From Streptococcus pneumoniae (GTDB lineage: Bacteria > Bacillota > Bacilli > Lactobacillales > Streptococcaceae), in NCBI RefSeq assembly GCF_001113365.1, contig NZ_CKYA01000008.1:12745-76744 (forward strand): a stretch of DNA of 64,000 nt, in the 5' to 3' direction. Below, piece after piece: positions 1-7,572 of this stretch (the stretch's first letter is position 1; the number at the start of each line of letters is the position of its first letter). A model generated the notes under the pieces. It made no database searches and had not been told where the DNA came from. It was given only the letters and a program-made list of their open reading frames with translations. The position numbers and the translations under genes are program-made.

Positions 1-877
1 CAATCTGGTAAGAAACACCTTGAAGCATCTCTCCTTCACCCTGCAACTGCTGAGTTTCAATGGTTTTAAATGAATCTTTATAGCCCAACAAGCTCGGAAT
101 ACTTTTCGCAGACAAATCAATATTGGTCTGCATATTGTCACTCAAAGCTTTTAGAATCTCTTGATAATGACCAACGCTATTTAAACTAAGAGCTTTTTCC
201 ATGACTTTTTGAATAACTTCACGTTGACGTTTTTGACGACCATAATCTCCCTCAGGATCTTGGTAACGCATTCGTGCATAGACTAGGGCTTCTTCTCCCC
301 CAATATGTTGCTCCCCAACACCGATAGAAATGGTATTAAATTCTTCTTGGTCACTGATAGAAATTGGGAAACCTAGGGTATTATTGACTGTAATACCACC
401 TACTGCATCCACTAGTTTTTGCAACCCTTTCATATTGACCATCACATAGCGATCAATATGGATATTCATCATTTTTTGAATAGTTTCTATAGCAAGCTCT
501 GCTCCACCATCTGCATATGCTGAATTCAGTTTCGCTTCATGAGCCTGACCATTCCCTGATTCAATGCGGGTCAGAATATCCCGCTCTAAACTCATCATCG
601 TTGTTTTTTTCGTTTTAGGATTCACTGTCATCAAGATCATGCTATCACTTCTACCGACCCAAGTTTCAGTTCGTTCAGCATTTCCGGTGTCCACTCCCAT
701 TAACAGAATGGTTAGAGGTTCAGTCGCTTCAATAACCTTGGTTTCTTCGCCGATTTTTTTATAGGTTTTAGCTAAGGTTTCTGTCCCTTGCTGATAAATA
801 GTATAAGCAAAAATACCTGCTCCTACTACAGTTACAGAAAGTAAAGCTAGCACCATTCCAATAATTTTTTTAACCAT
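1..877 (-). CDS. lytR: LytR-CpsA-Psr family protein (3' end cut by window)
   Basis: LCP-family enzymes attach teichoic acids or capsule polymers to peptidoglycan on the outer face of the membrane. About 292 codons are visible from the ATG at 877; the C-terminus runs off the left edge. The N-terminus (MVKKIIGMVLALLSVTVVGA) is a single membrane anchor. The extracellular part carries the hallmarks of the LCP domain: LLMGVDTG, VGRSDSMIL, an arginine-rich MRYRDPEGDYGR-like segment (here ARMRYQDPEGDYGRQ) and DAVGGI. It lies 7 bases downstream of the acetyltransferase stop on the same strand, so it probably ends a tsaE-acetyltransferase-lytR operon, an order I recall from pneumococcus. The family is certain; the exact paralogue name is taken from gene order. 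Confidence 0.9.
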   Translation of the reverse strand, partial: MVKKIIGMVLALLSVTVVGAGIFAYTIYQQGTETLAKTYKKIGEETKVIEATEPLTILLMGVDTGNAERTETWVGRSDSMILMTVNPKTKKTTMMSLERDILTRIESGNGQAHEAKLNSAYADGGAELAIETIQKMMNIHIDRYVMVNMKGLQKLVDAVGGITVNNTLGFPISISDQEEFNTISIGVGEQHIGGEEALVYARMRYQDPEGDYGRQKRQREVIQKVMEKALSLNSVGHYQEILKALSDNMQTNIDLSAKSIPSLLGYKDSFKTIETQQLQGEGEMLQGVSYQI

Positions 878-884
878 ATTTCTA

Positions 885-1403
885 CTAATCGATCAGTTTA
901 CCCATCAAGTAAACATCGATAAATTTCCCTTCTTCTATATATGCTCCACGCTCTTGGCGACCTTCAATGACAAAGCCATGCTTTTGATAAAGATGAACCG
1001 CAGCCTGATTACGAGTTTGGACAGTCAGTTGGAGACGACGCAGAATGCCACTTGCTTGTGCCCACTCTATCGCTTCTTCTAGCAACAAACTTCCCAAGCC
1101 ATTATTCCAATATCTTTTTCCAATCACAATGAAGAAATCCCCAATATGACGGACTCTCTTACGCTGGTCAGCTGTAATATTTACAATACCAGCAATTTTA
1201 TCATTTAAGAATGCAAGTAAGGTTATCTGATTGTCCGAACTAGCTTGCTTGTTGAGAAATACTTCCATCTCCTCACTGGTCAAGAGAATACCATCTCCAT
1301 CTAAGCTGGTAAAATCTGTCTCCAAACTCACACGATTTAAAAAGGCCACTAATTCAGCTGCATCTTTAGGCTCTGCTTCTCTAATGAGCAATTCATACTC
1401 CAT
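885..1403 (-). CDS. GNAT-family N-acetyltransferase
   Basis: A 172-residue single-domain GNAT protein that would transfer an acetyl group from acetyl-CoA to an amine; the substrate cannot be read from the sequence. The acetyl-CoA binding region is visible in the second half (YWNNGLGSLLLEEAIEWA, then the beta-bulge region LQLTVQTRNQAAVHLYQKHGF, about residues 95-145), typical of RimI/RimL-like and polyamine acetyltransferases. Its ATG lies inside the end of tsaE (11-base overlap), so translation is probably coupled, and lytR follows 7 bases after its stop. Neighbourhood suggests constitutive housekeeping expression. The function beyond the family is unknown. Confidence 0.88.
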   Translation of the reverse strand: MEYELLIREAEPKDAAELVAFLNRVSLETDFTSLDGDGILLTSEEMEVFLNKQASSDNQITLLAFLNDKIAGIVNITADQRKRVRHIGDFFIVIGKRYWNNGLGSLLLEEAIEWAQASGILRRLQLTVQTRNQAAVHLYQKHGFVIEGRQERGAYIEEGKFIDVYLMGKLID

Positions 1404-1836
1404 GTTGAAGCTCCTCTAACAATTTCTCAGCACGCAACCCCTTTGCCTGGAAATTTAAACGGCGTCCATCTGCTTCTTTTAGAATTTCCAATTCTAAATA
1501 AGTATCTGGTAAGGCATCTCCTAAGAGATTTCCCCACTCAATAACAGTCACTCCGCCACCAAAGAGAAACTCATCCAAATCAATAGAATCCGCATCTCCT
1601 CCAATACGATAAACATCTAAATGGTAAAGCGGAAGACGCCCCTCATACTCTCTTACGATAGTATAGGTGGGACTTTTAATCATTTGAGAAATCTGCAATC
1701 CTTTCGCAAGTCCTTTAGTAAAGGTCGTTTTACCTGCGCCCAGTTCTCCAGTTAAGATTAAAACATCATTCTTTGCTAATAGATGACCCAAACGCTCCCC
1801 TAAGGATTGTAGCTCTTCTTCATTTTTTGTGTACAT
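1393..1836 (-). CDS. tsaE: tRNA threonylcarbamoyladenosine biosynthesis ATPase TsaE
   Basis: TsaE works with TsaB and TsaD to transfer threonylcarbamoyl to A37 of ANN-decoding tRNAs in the cytoplasm. The 147-residue length is normal for the family. The Walker A motif GELGAGKTTFTKGLAKGL (about residues 30-47) and the family motif SPTYTIVREYEG, HLDVYR and VIEWG are all present. It heads a three-gene minus-strand operon (tsaE, acetyltransferase, lytR). There is no Shine-Dalgarno. An extended -10 box (TGGTATAAT, TATAAT at 1843-1848) ends exactly six bases before the ATG, so the mRNA is probably leaderless; a TAGACA -35-like hexamer lies 18 bases further upstream. Confidence 0.94.
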   Translation of the reverse strand: MYTKNEEELQSLGERLGHLLAKNDVLILTGELGAGKTTFTKGLAKGLQISQMIKSPTYTIVREYEGRLPLYHLDVYRIGGDADSIDLDEFLFGGGVTVIEWGNLLGDALPDTYLELEILKEADGRRLNFQAKGLRAEKLLEELQHGV

Positions 1837-1842
1837 ACTCTT

Positions 1843-1872
1843 ATTATACCAAAAACTTTTCTTTTGTGTCTA
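1843..1872 (-). promoter_or_regulatory. Extended -10 promoter of tsaE, probably leaderless
   Basis: Reading the minus strand: TAGACA, 18 bases, TATAAT preceded by TGG, then AAGAGT and the tsaE ATG. Transcription normally begins about 7 bases past the -10 box, which falls on the A of the start codon. No purine-rich ribosome site can fit. The same layout recurs at 21201, 23298 and 25942. Confidence 0.6.
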
Positions 1873-1920
1873 TTTTCCTACTAAACTTACCATCATAACA
1901 TCCATAAAAACAAGCTTTCT

Positions 1921-2541
1921 CTAAAAGAAAATGAGCGTAGCAATGACCAATACAAGATCTCGGAAAATATGACCATAAAAGGAAACTTCCTTCTTAACCG
2001 AATTTGGGACAAGATAGGCTGCAAAAAACAAACCCAGTCCAATATAAATCAGAAGAGAGACAATGGTCATTGGATTTCTTAAGAAGAGAAGTGTTGCTAA
2101 AATAGTCACCAAAACTGTCTTTTTTCTGTCTAGCATAGCAAGCAAATCGCGCATGTATTTTTTCAAGGGTAAAAAAATCAGCAAATCTAGCCCAAATAGA
2201 AAGAAAAAGGATGGCAATAAAAAGTCAACTAATTCTTGCTGCAGCGTATTTTTGATGAACAAGTTATCTGACAGGACAAGAACAGCTCCTAACAAATTAA
2301 TTAAGAGCAGGATACTGTAAAGAAGCTTCACTGACTGCTTACTGGCTAGGACACTATGAACTTCTTGCTTACGGGTATAAAGATAATTTACTCCAGCACA
2401 GATTCCTGAAACGAAGACCATACTTCCGATGAAAAAAGCTGTACTTTGTTTAAAGGACAAGATGCATTCCTTCCATAGGAAACAGCTACTCAAACTGATT
2501 TGAATTAAAGCTAACAAAAATAAGATTCTCATTGATTTCAT
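1921..2541 (-). CDS. Multi-pass membrane protein of unknown function
   Basis: A 206-residue very hydrophobic protein with about six or seven predicted membrane segments (residues roughly 5-20, 35-52, 70-92, 103-125, 140-155, 158-175 and 188-206) separated by short basic loops such as YTRKQ and LDRKKT. There is a Cys within an LSSC context near residue 19, but no convincing lipobox follow-up. The start is supported by GGGAGAG nine bases upstream. It stands alone between the tsaE operon and a BOX element. I do not recognise a family; pneumococci carry a hypothetical membrane protein at this position. Confidence 0.75.
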   Translation of the reverse strand: MKSMRILFLLALIQISLSSCFLWKECILSFKQSTAFFIGSMVFVSGICAGVNYLYTRKQEVHSVLASKQSVKLLYSILLLINLLGAVLVLSDNLFIKNTLQQELVDFLLPSFFFLFGLDLLIFLPLKKYMRDLLAMLDRKKTVLVTILATLLFLRNPMTIVSLLIYIGLGLFFAAYLVPNSVKKEVSFYGHIFRDLVLVIATLIFF

Positions 2542-2645
2542 CTTTTCTCTCCCTTCCTACCAATCATTATACTAGGAGAAAAGAGAGAACTGTTTCCAAT
2601 CTTCTCAAATGTCTCTTTAAGACGCTAAACAAACACTAGAGACTA

Positions 2646-2757
2646 ATACTCAATGAAAATCAAAGAGCAAACTAGGATGCTAGCCACAGGTTGCTCAAAA
2701 CACTGTTTTGAGGTTCAGATAGAGCTGACGTGGTTTGAAGAGATTTTGGAAGAATAT
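2646..2757 (-). repeat. BOX element (reverse orientation, shortened)
   Basis: Starts with the boxC end ATACTCAATGAAAATCAAAG, passes through the boxB-like core CAAAACACTGTTTTGAGG and ends in the boxA end GTGGTTTGAAGAGATTTT...GAATAT. Most of boxA, including the GCCTTGCCGTA stretch, is missing. It lies in the gap between the membrane protein and tprA, both on the minus strand. Confidence 0.85.
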
Positions 2758-2768
2758 AAACTTGAAAT

Positions 2769-2801
2769 AAGGCTGATAGTATTCATTTCACTATCAGCCT
2801 T
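2769..2801 (-). terminator. Terminator of tprA
   Basis: A perfect 12-bp stem (AAGGCTGATAGT / ACTATCAGCCTT) with a 9-base loop lies 45 bases past the tprA stop. On the minus strand it is followed by the weak T-rich run TTATTTC. Confidence 0.75.
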
Positions 2802-2845
2802 ACAGGTTATTTAACGTTTCAGAAAAACTATAATGTCAAGATTAA

Positions 2846-3709
2846 CTAAACAGTATCTAATTCCTTCAAATAATTTTCTATCTTCATCAACATTAAAGGA
2901 TTGTTATAAATCTTACATAACTCTTTTGCTTCTATATAATAATTTTTGACTTGTTCTTTGTCTAGAAATTTGGCTCCAGCATTTCCTACAAGAATAAGTA
3001 GAGGAGCCAGTTGGTAGCTTGTCTGTCTTTGTTTACAGAGTTCAATCGTCTCAAGAGCTTCTTGGATGGCTTCGTTATATTTTTCCTTTGACACTAGGTA
3101 GTGAGCGTAGTTGTAACGAACTCTGATGTAGCCAAATAAAAACTCTTGATGCTCAAAATTTTTTGTCTGATATAACTCCATTAAATGAAAGTAGTTTGCC
3201 TCATATTCTTGTTCACGACCCACTAAGGAATAGAAATTAGATAGAGTATTCAATGCCTTTAAATAAATCAGAGTATTTGAGGAGACTTTTAATAATATAT
3301 TTTCCAATGAAGAAATAGCCTCACACTTACTGTCATATTGATAGAAGTCAATAATAGCTTTAATCCATTCAAGGTAAGTTCGGTCTTCTAGTGTTAGAAA
3401 AGTACTTCGTTCAATCTCTATTCTATAAATATATTCCAAATTGTCATAATTTCTGTCATCTAATAGTCGAGCAGATAATTGCTTGAAATTAGAGAGATTA
3501 GATTTAATTTCAATTTGTTCATTAAAAAAATAATCTAATGGGACTTCAAGTCGCTGTGAGAGTTTGAACAAAAGGTCTGCGGAGGGAATGAAATGCCCTC
3601 TCTCAATTTTACTAATCTGGCTTTGTTCACAAATTCCTTCTGCAAGAGTTTGTTGGGAGAGTCTCAACTCTTTTCTTTTCAATCTGAATTTCTCTGCGAG
3701 TGTATTCAT
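2846..3709 (-). CDS. tprA: PlcR/RRNPP-family peptide-responsive regulator TprA
   Basis: TprA is a cytoplasmic DNA-binding protein that, from published pneumococcal work, represses phrA and a neighbouring bacteriocin (lanthipeptide) operon until it binds the re-imported PhrA heptapeptide. The 287-residue protein has an XRE-type helix-turn-helix at about residues 5-60 (RLKRKELRLSQQTLAEGICEQSQISKIERG) followed by TPR-like helices to the C-terminus, the RRNPP layout. It is transcribed divergently from phrA with 188 bases between the start codons. A good promoter (TTGCTA-N17-TATAAT) sits upstream. The identification rests strongly on the adjacent peptide ending LDVGKAD. Here the downstream target is a lactococcin-972-like cluster rather than a lanthipeptide operon. 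Confidence 0.93.
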   Translation of the reverse strand: MNTLAEKFRLKRKELRLSQQTLAEGICEQSQISKIERGHFIPSADLLFKLSQRLEVPLDYFFNEQIEIKSNLSNFKQLSARLLDDRNYDNLEYIYRIEIERSTFLTLEDRTYLEWIKAIIDFYQYDSKCEAISSLENILLKVSSNTLIYLKALNTLSNFYSLVGREQEYEANYFHLMELYQTKNFEHQEFLFGYIRVRYNYAHYLVSKEKYNEAIQEALETIELCKQRQTSYQLAPLLILVGNAGAKFLDKEQVKNYYIEAKELCKIYNNPLMLMKIENYLKELDTV

Positions 3710-3743
3710 TAAAGATAATAAACCTTCCTATTTACTTAATTTC

Positions 3744-3772
3744 ATTATAAAATTTTTAGTTCAAAATAGCAA
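3744..3772 (-). promoter_or_regulatory. tprA promoter
   Basis: On the minus strand TTGCTA (3767-3772) and TATAAT (3744-3749) are separated by exactly 17 bases. Transcription would start about 28 bases before the tprA ATG. It faces away from the phrA promoter at 3838, so one bound TprA could affect both. Confidence 0.7.
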
Positions 3773-3837
3773 GTTAAAGAAATAAATAATTCCTTGTGGT
3801 AATAAACTAAAAAAAGTCAAAAATTACATAAAAATGC

Positions 3838-3866
3838 TTGACCGAATAATATATATATGTTAAAAT
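3838..3866 (+). promoter_or_regulatory. phrA promoter
   Basis: TTGACC (3838-3843), a 17-base AT-rich spacer, and TAAAAT (3861-3866). The -10 box overlaps an ATG at 3865, so that ATG cannot be on the transcript and the true phrA start must be the next in-frame ATG at 3898. Confidence 0.72.
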
Positions 3867-3897
3867 GAAAACAAGGAAAAAGAAAAGGGTTTCACGA

Positions 3898-4068
3898 ATG
3901 AAGAAAAATCGTGGAATTCAAAAATTATCTATATTAGTATTACTAGGTGTTTTTATGTTTAGTAACACAATTCCTTACCAACAGTTTATTCAGAAGAATA
4001 GACAATTGGAGATTCGAGTGCAATCACAAAAGAAGTCCAATGGTCTTGATGTTGGGAAGGCTGATTGA
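3898..4068 (+). CDS. phrA: PhrA pheromone precursor
   Basis: A 56-residue exported precursor. It has a basic N-terminus (MKKNRGIQK), a hydrophobic signal core (LSILVLLGVFMFSNTIP) and a hydrophilic tail that ends SNGLDVGKAD. LDVGKAD is the published active heptapeptide of the pneumococcal PhrA system; it is released outside, taken up by the Ami oligopeptide permease and binds TprA. An in-frame ATG 33 bases upstream is ruled out because it overlaps the -10 box, and AAGAAAAGGG sits 8 bases before the chosen ATG. The gene is divergent from tprA. It is followed by 314 bases without a clear gene before the bacteriocin gene. Confidence 0.93.
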   Translation: MKKNRGIQKLSILVLLGVFMFSNTIPYQQFIQKNRQLEIRVQSQKKSNGLDVGKAD

Positions 4069-4382
4069 TTTCGTATTACTTTAAAATTCAACTATTTAGA
4101 GAAAGGTATTCTGATGAGAGCTTGTAACAATACCAGATAGATATAAGAATGGAGATGTTTGATAAAATGCTTTCATAGCTAACCAACTGTTGAAAATTAT
4201 GAGTTACAAAATCTAAAGTATTTAAGATTGGTTTATAAAATTAGGTCTCTGTCTGTAGAAAGGAACGTGCAGTTAGAAAGGAGGAAAAAATAGGATACTA
4301 TAATTCAGACTGAGATTTCTAATTAAAATATGTAGTTGCATTTCGCTCATTTTCATAATATTTCATTCAGAGGAGTAATAAT
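4069..4382 (+). other. Spacer with orphan ribosome-binding site, probable remnant
   Basis: No full-length gene is visible. A near-perfect Shine-Dalgarno AAAGGAGG (4277-4284) is not followed by any start codon (the next in-range triplets read ATA GGA TAC TAT and soon TGA). A 9-codon ORF with three methionines (MEMFDKMLS, 4149-4178) lies upstream. These look like relics of an earlier small gene, possibly the bacteriocin precursor that once followed phrA, but this is inference. A TATAAT at about 4300 could be a promoter for the next gene; it lacks a good -35. Confidence 0.4.
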
Positions 4383-4679
4383 ATGTTAAAATTTAGAAAA
4401 GTAGTTGCATCATCCCTTGCCGTTTTGGCATTTAGTTTAGCTCTTCCTGTTTTGGCAGTTTCTCACCGTGGTGGCGAGTGGACCTATGGAGGCCATCATG
4501 ATCCAAATAATTGGGGAGCATTTTCGAATTATTATCATGGTTCACAGTATCACTGGGCCTATGTTGGAAGTAATGGACGTGACAATCAAAAAACAGTTTA
4601 TGCAGGAGCACATAGTGCGGCCTATGCGTTTGTTAATACAAATTTTGGGGAGCAAGTTACATTTGATGCGGGATGGTAA
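4383..4679 (+). CDS. Lactococcin-972-like bacteriocin precursor
   Basis: A 98-residue secreted protein. Residues 1-25 form a Sec signal peptide (MLKFRKVVASSLAVLAFSLA, then LPVLA) with a likely cut after Ala25, leaving about 73 residues. The mature part opens with SHRGGEWTYGG, the Gly-Gly-x-Trp-x-Tyr-Gly signature of the lactococcin 972 family, and is rich in Trp, Tyr, His and Asn. Lactococcin 972 itself binds lipid II and blocks septum formation; that activity is assumed here only by family. RBS AGAGGAG lies 7 bases before the ATG. It is followed by the family's usual partners, a large membrane protein and an ABC ATPase. No Cys is present, so no disulfide or lanthionine is expected. Confidence 0.9.
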   Translation: MLKFRKVVASSLAVLAFSLALPVLAVSHRGGEWTYGGHHDPNNWGAFSNYYHGSQYHWAYVGSNGRDNQKTVYAGAHSAAYAFVNTNFGEQVTFDAGW

Positions 4680-4734
4680 AGAATAATTGAAGAAGATTCT
4701 TTTATCAATAGTTTAGTAAGCTTGTTTAGTTTAT

Positions 4735-4760
4735 AGAGGGCAGAGGTATTTCTGCCCTCT
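4735..4760 (+). terminator. Intra-operon stem-loop after the bacteriocin gene
   Basis: A perfect 10-bp GC-rich stem AGAGGGCAGA / TCTGCCCTCT with a 6-base loop, followed by GTTTTA. It lies between the toxin stop and the permease start. It may act as a partial terminator or 3' stabiliser so that the toxin transcript exceeds the transporter transcript. Confidence 0.7.
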
Positions 4761-4782
4761 GTTTTAGAATAAGGAATGCACT

Positions 4783-6798
4783 ATGAAAAAATTATTTATA
4801 CTCATATCCAACCTGCTTGCTAGTTTGTTCTTTGTTTGGGTATTTACCATTTGGACTGATACATATGTCTCCCATTATTACCCCAACGTTGTTGTACATG
4901 ATTCTTCCCCTGAAACAACTTTTCAGCATGTTGCTACACGCTTGGAAAAACTAGCAGAAGAAACAGATAGCTTTATTGCGATTCAACACCAAGATCCTAA
5001 CTCAGAAGGTACTCCAGTGTTTTCTTATACGACCTTTGGGAACGGAAAGTTGCCTGATGGGCTACAGGAAAAAAAACTAGAAGATGCTCAAAGTAGTAGT
5101 GTTGAAACAAACTATTTTGTATTCGATGGAAACCTAGATATTCACTTGCTAAGGGAGGAGCTAAGTCAACTTGGCTTGACTAACATGCACCTGATAATTC
5201 CATCCAAACTATCTACGTTAATGGCTATCTTTAGTAACGGATTTCAGTTAATCAGTCTATTGATTTTCATCTTAACCTTTGGAGCACTGACTTTAATTAG
5301 TCAAATTAGCCAATTACGGTCGTCGGGCATTCGCCTCATTTCAGGAGAGAAACGGTGGTCCATTTTCCTTAGACCAGTTGGTGAGGATTTGAAAGGGATA
5401 GCTGTTGGTTTCAGTTTAGCTGGCGTACTCGCCATTCTTATGCAAAAAATTCTGTCGCTTCCAACGCAATCCCTAATGACCATAGGAGAAGGCTTGCTCT
5501 GTTATAATCTCATCTTGTTGTCGATCTCCCTGTTTTTCGCTCAACTCTTCGCAGTTGGGATAAAAAAGATACACCTGATGCAGATTATAAAAGGGCAAGT
5601 GCCTGTCAGAGGAATCATTAGTTTGATTTTAATCGGTCAACTATTAGCGATTATTATTGTAACGCTGGGAATAGGGAGTAGCTTAAAGTATACCCAAGCC
5701 TGGCAACAGCATCGGATTGGACAAGAGGCTTGGAGCCAGGAAAGACAACTGATTACCCTATCATTCAGCCGTGAAGGAACGAGTCCTGGTTTTGATGAAC
5801 AAGCTCAAAGGAAACTCAGAACTTGGTATCAATTGATGGATCTGGCTGTTTCAGAAAAAAAGGCTTTCTTATCTAGACACCAGTTAATTGACCGTTCTTT
5901 GCAAAATGGCATGGCTTCCTCCAAAAACTTGACAACCTCTACAGAATGGCACGATTACAGCCCGAATGGCAATGTCCTTATCGTCACACCGCAATACTTG
6001 GAGCGTCAAAACATTCCTGTAGATACAACTATTGAGCAAAAGATGAATCACCTTGATGTAGGGGAGTTTGTCTTATTGCTGCCTGAACACCTCCGTTCAG
6101 AGGAAGAACATTATAAATCTGTTTTTGAAGACGACTTAACCAGTCGCATGTCTAGTCAAGATGAACGACAACAAATGACTGCTACGGTAGGTTATTTAGA
6201 ATCAGGTCAGGATCGTTTTGTGTATAATACGACCCCTATTTCTTACCAGCAGTTTTTGAAAGATCCAATCATCATTGTTATAACACCCCAATCAACTGGT
6301 CCACAGTCCATTTTCTTTTGGGTAGACGCAGTACAGAACTACGTTCTCTTTAATCAATTGTCTGATGCCCAGGAGCTTATCCAGAGACAAGGCATTGAAA
6401 ATTGGGTCTCAGAAATGCAAACAGGTTACCACAACTACATCACATTATTGGATAATATCCAGAGGGAACGTTGGGTAATGCTAGCAGGAGCTGTGCTTGG
6501 GATTGTAACTTCAATCTTGTTGTTTAACACTATGAATAGGCTCTACTTTGAAGAATTTAGACGTGCCATTTTTATCAAACGCATTGCAGGTCTCAGGTTC
6601 TTAGAAATCCATCGCACTTATCTCTTTGCTCAACTGGGTGTGTTTTTACTGGGATTTGTTGCGAGTGTATTTCTTCAGGTAGAGATAGTAGTTGCTTTCT
6701 TAGTCTTGTTACTCTTTACTGGTCTATCTCTTTTACAGTTACATATCCAAATGCAGAAAGAAAACAAGATGTCCATGCTTGTTTTGAAGGGAGGTTAA
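4783..6798 (+). CDS. Bacteriocin-associated integral membrane protein (lactococcin 972 type)
   Basis: A 671-residue membrane protein of the type always found beside lactococcin-972 genes, annotated in the literature as a putative immunity or export protein. One N-terminal segment (residues about 5-25) is followed by a roughly 120-residue outside domain. Then come four membrane segments (about 145-175, 203-225, 235-260, 275-300), a second large outside domain (about 300-560) and three C-terminal segments (about 563-587 and 615-655). This resembles FtsX/MacB-like ABC permeases. It is separated by a single base from the ATPase gene, with which it should form one transporter. A second homologue (676 residues) is encoded at 37312-39342. 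Whether it exports the toxin or expels it for self-protection is not known. Confidence 0.87.
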   Translation: MKKLFILISNLLASLFFVWVFTIWTDTYVSHYYPNVVVHDSSPETTFQHVATRLEKLAEETDSFIAIQHQDPNSEGTPVFSYTTFGNGKLPDGLQEKKLEDAQSSSVETNYFVFDGNLDIHLLREELSQLGLTNMHLIIPSKLSTLMAIFSNGFQLISLLIFILTFGALTLISQISQLRSSGIRLISGEKRWSIFLRPVGEDLKGIAVGFSLAGVLAILMQKILSLPTQSLMTIGEGLLCYNLILLSISLFFAQLFAVGIKKIHLMQIIKGQVPVRGIISLILIGQLLAIIIVTLGIGSSLKYTQAWQQHRIGQEAWSQERQLITLSFSREGTSPGFDEQAQRKLRTWYQLMDLAVSEKKAFLSRHQLIDRSLQNGMASSKNLTTSTEWHDYSPNGNVLIVTPQYLERQNIPVDTTIEQKMNHLDVGEFVLLLPEHLRSEEEHYKSVFEDDLTSRMSSQDERQQMTATVGYLESGQDRFVYNTTPISYQQFLKDPIIIVITPQSTGPQSIFFWVDAVQNYVLFNQLSDAQELIQRQGIENWVSEMQTGYHNYITLLDNIQRERWVMLAGAVLGIVTSILLFNTMNRLYFEEFRRAIFIKRIAGLRFLEIHRTYLFAQLGVFLLGFVASVFLQVEIVVAFLVLLLFTGLSLLQLHIQMQKENKMSMLVLKGG

Positions 6799-6799
6799 T

Positions 6800-7432
6800 A
6801 TGATTGAACTTAAACAGGTGAGTAAATCTTTTGGAGAACGAGAGTTATTTTCGAATCTTTCAATGACATTTGAGGCTGGAAAAGTCTATGCCTTAATTGG
6901 TTCAAGTGGTAGCGGAAAAACAACCTTGATGAACATGATTGGAAAATTAGAATCTTATGATGGGACGATTTTTTACCGAGGTAAAGACTTGGCCAATTAT
7001 AAATCGAGTGATTTTTTCCGTCACGAATTGGGCTACCTCTTCCAGAACTTTGGCTTAATTGAAAACCAAAGTATTGAAGAAAACCTTAAGCTAGGTCTCA
7101 TTGGTCAAAAGTTGAGTCGGTCGGAACAGCGGTTGAGGCAGAAGCAGGCTTTAGAACAGGTCGGCCTGGCTTATCTTGACCTAGATAAGCGCATCTTTGA
7201 GTTATCGGGCGGAGAATCGCAACGGGTTGCCTTGGCAAAAATTATCTTAAAGAATCCACCCTTTATTCTGGCAGATGAGCCAACAGCTTCAATAGACCCA
7301 GCAACCTCTCAGTTGATTATGGAGATTTTGCTATCTCTTCGAGATGATAATAGGCTAATCATTATCGCAACACATAATCCGGCAATTTGGGAGATGGCTG
7401 ATGAAGTGTTCACGATGGATCGTCTGAAATAA
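6800..7432 (+). CDS. ABC transporter ATP-binding protein of the lactococcin 972 cluster
   Basis: A 210-residue ATPase that powers the adjacent membrane protein. Walker A GSSGSGKT is at residues 34-41, the Q-loop at YLFQNFGLIENQS, the signature LSGGESQRVALAK near residue 137, Walker B FILADEP and the switch His in IATHNP. Sequence style matches the LolD/MacB-type family that pairs with FtsX-like permeases. It starts one base after the permease stop, with GGGAGG inside the permease end as ribosome site. The homologue in cluster 2 (36669-37310) shares the same length and motifs. Confidence 0.93.
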   Translation: MIELKQVSKSFGERELFSNLSMTFEAGKVYALIGSSGSGKTTLMNMIGKLESYDGTIFYRGKDLANYKSSDFFRHELGYLFQNFGLIENQSIEENLKLGLIGQKLSRSEQRLRQKQALEQVGLAYLDLDKRIFELSGGESQRVALAKIILKNPPFILADEPTASIDPATSQLIMEILLSLRDDNRLIIIATHNPAIWEMADEVFTMDRLK

Positions 7433-7510
7433 AAATCCTTGTTTTTAATTGCACGATGAGTTACTGAAATATTATCAGGAATCAATAATTGGAGTTAATT
7501 TAGAATTGTA

Positions 7511-7546
7511 CTTTATCAATATTGAGGTAACTTTTTCTTGATAAAG
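7511..7546 (+). promoter_or_regulatory. Perfect 9-bp inverted repeat before the small cluster gene
   Basis: CTTTATCAA (7511-7519) and TTGATAAAG (7538-7546) are exact inverted copies around an 18-base loop. It lies in the 140-base gap between the ATPase and the 92-residue gene. It has no T-run and so is not a clear terminator; it may be an operator or an mRNA processing hairpin. Confidence 0.45.
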
Positions 7547-7572
7547 GAAGAAATAGTGAAGAGAAAGTTAGA

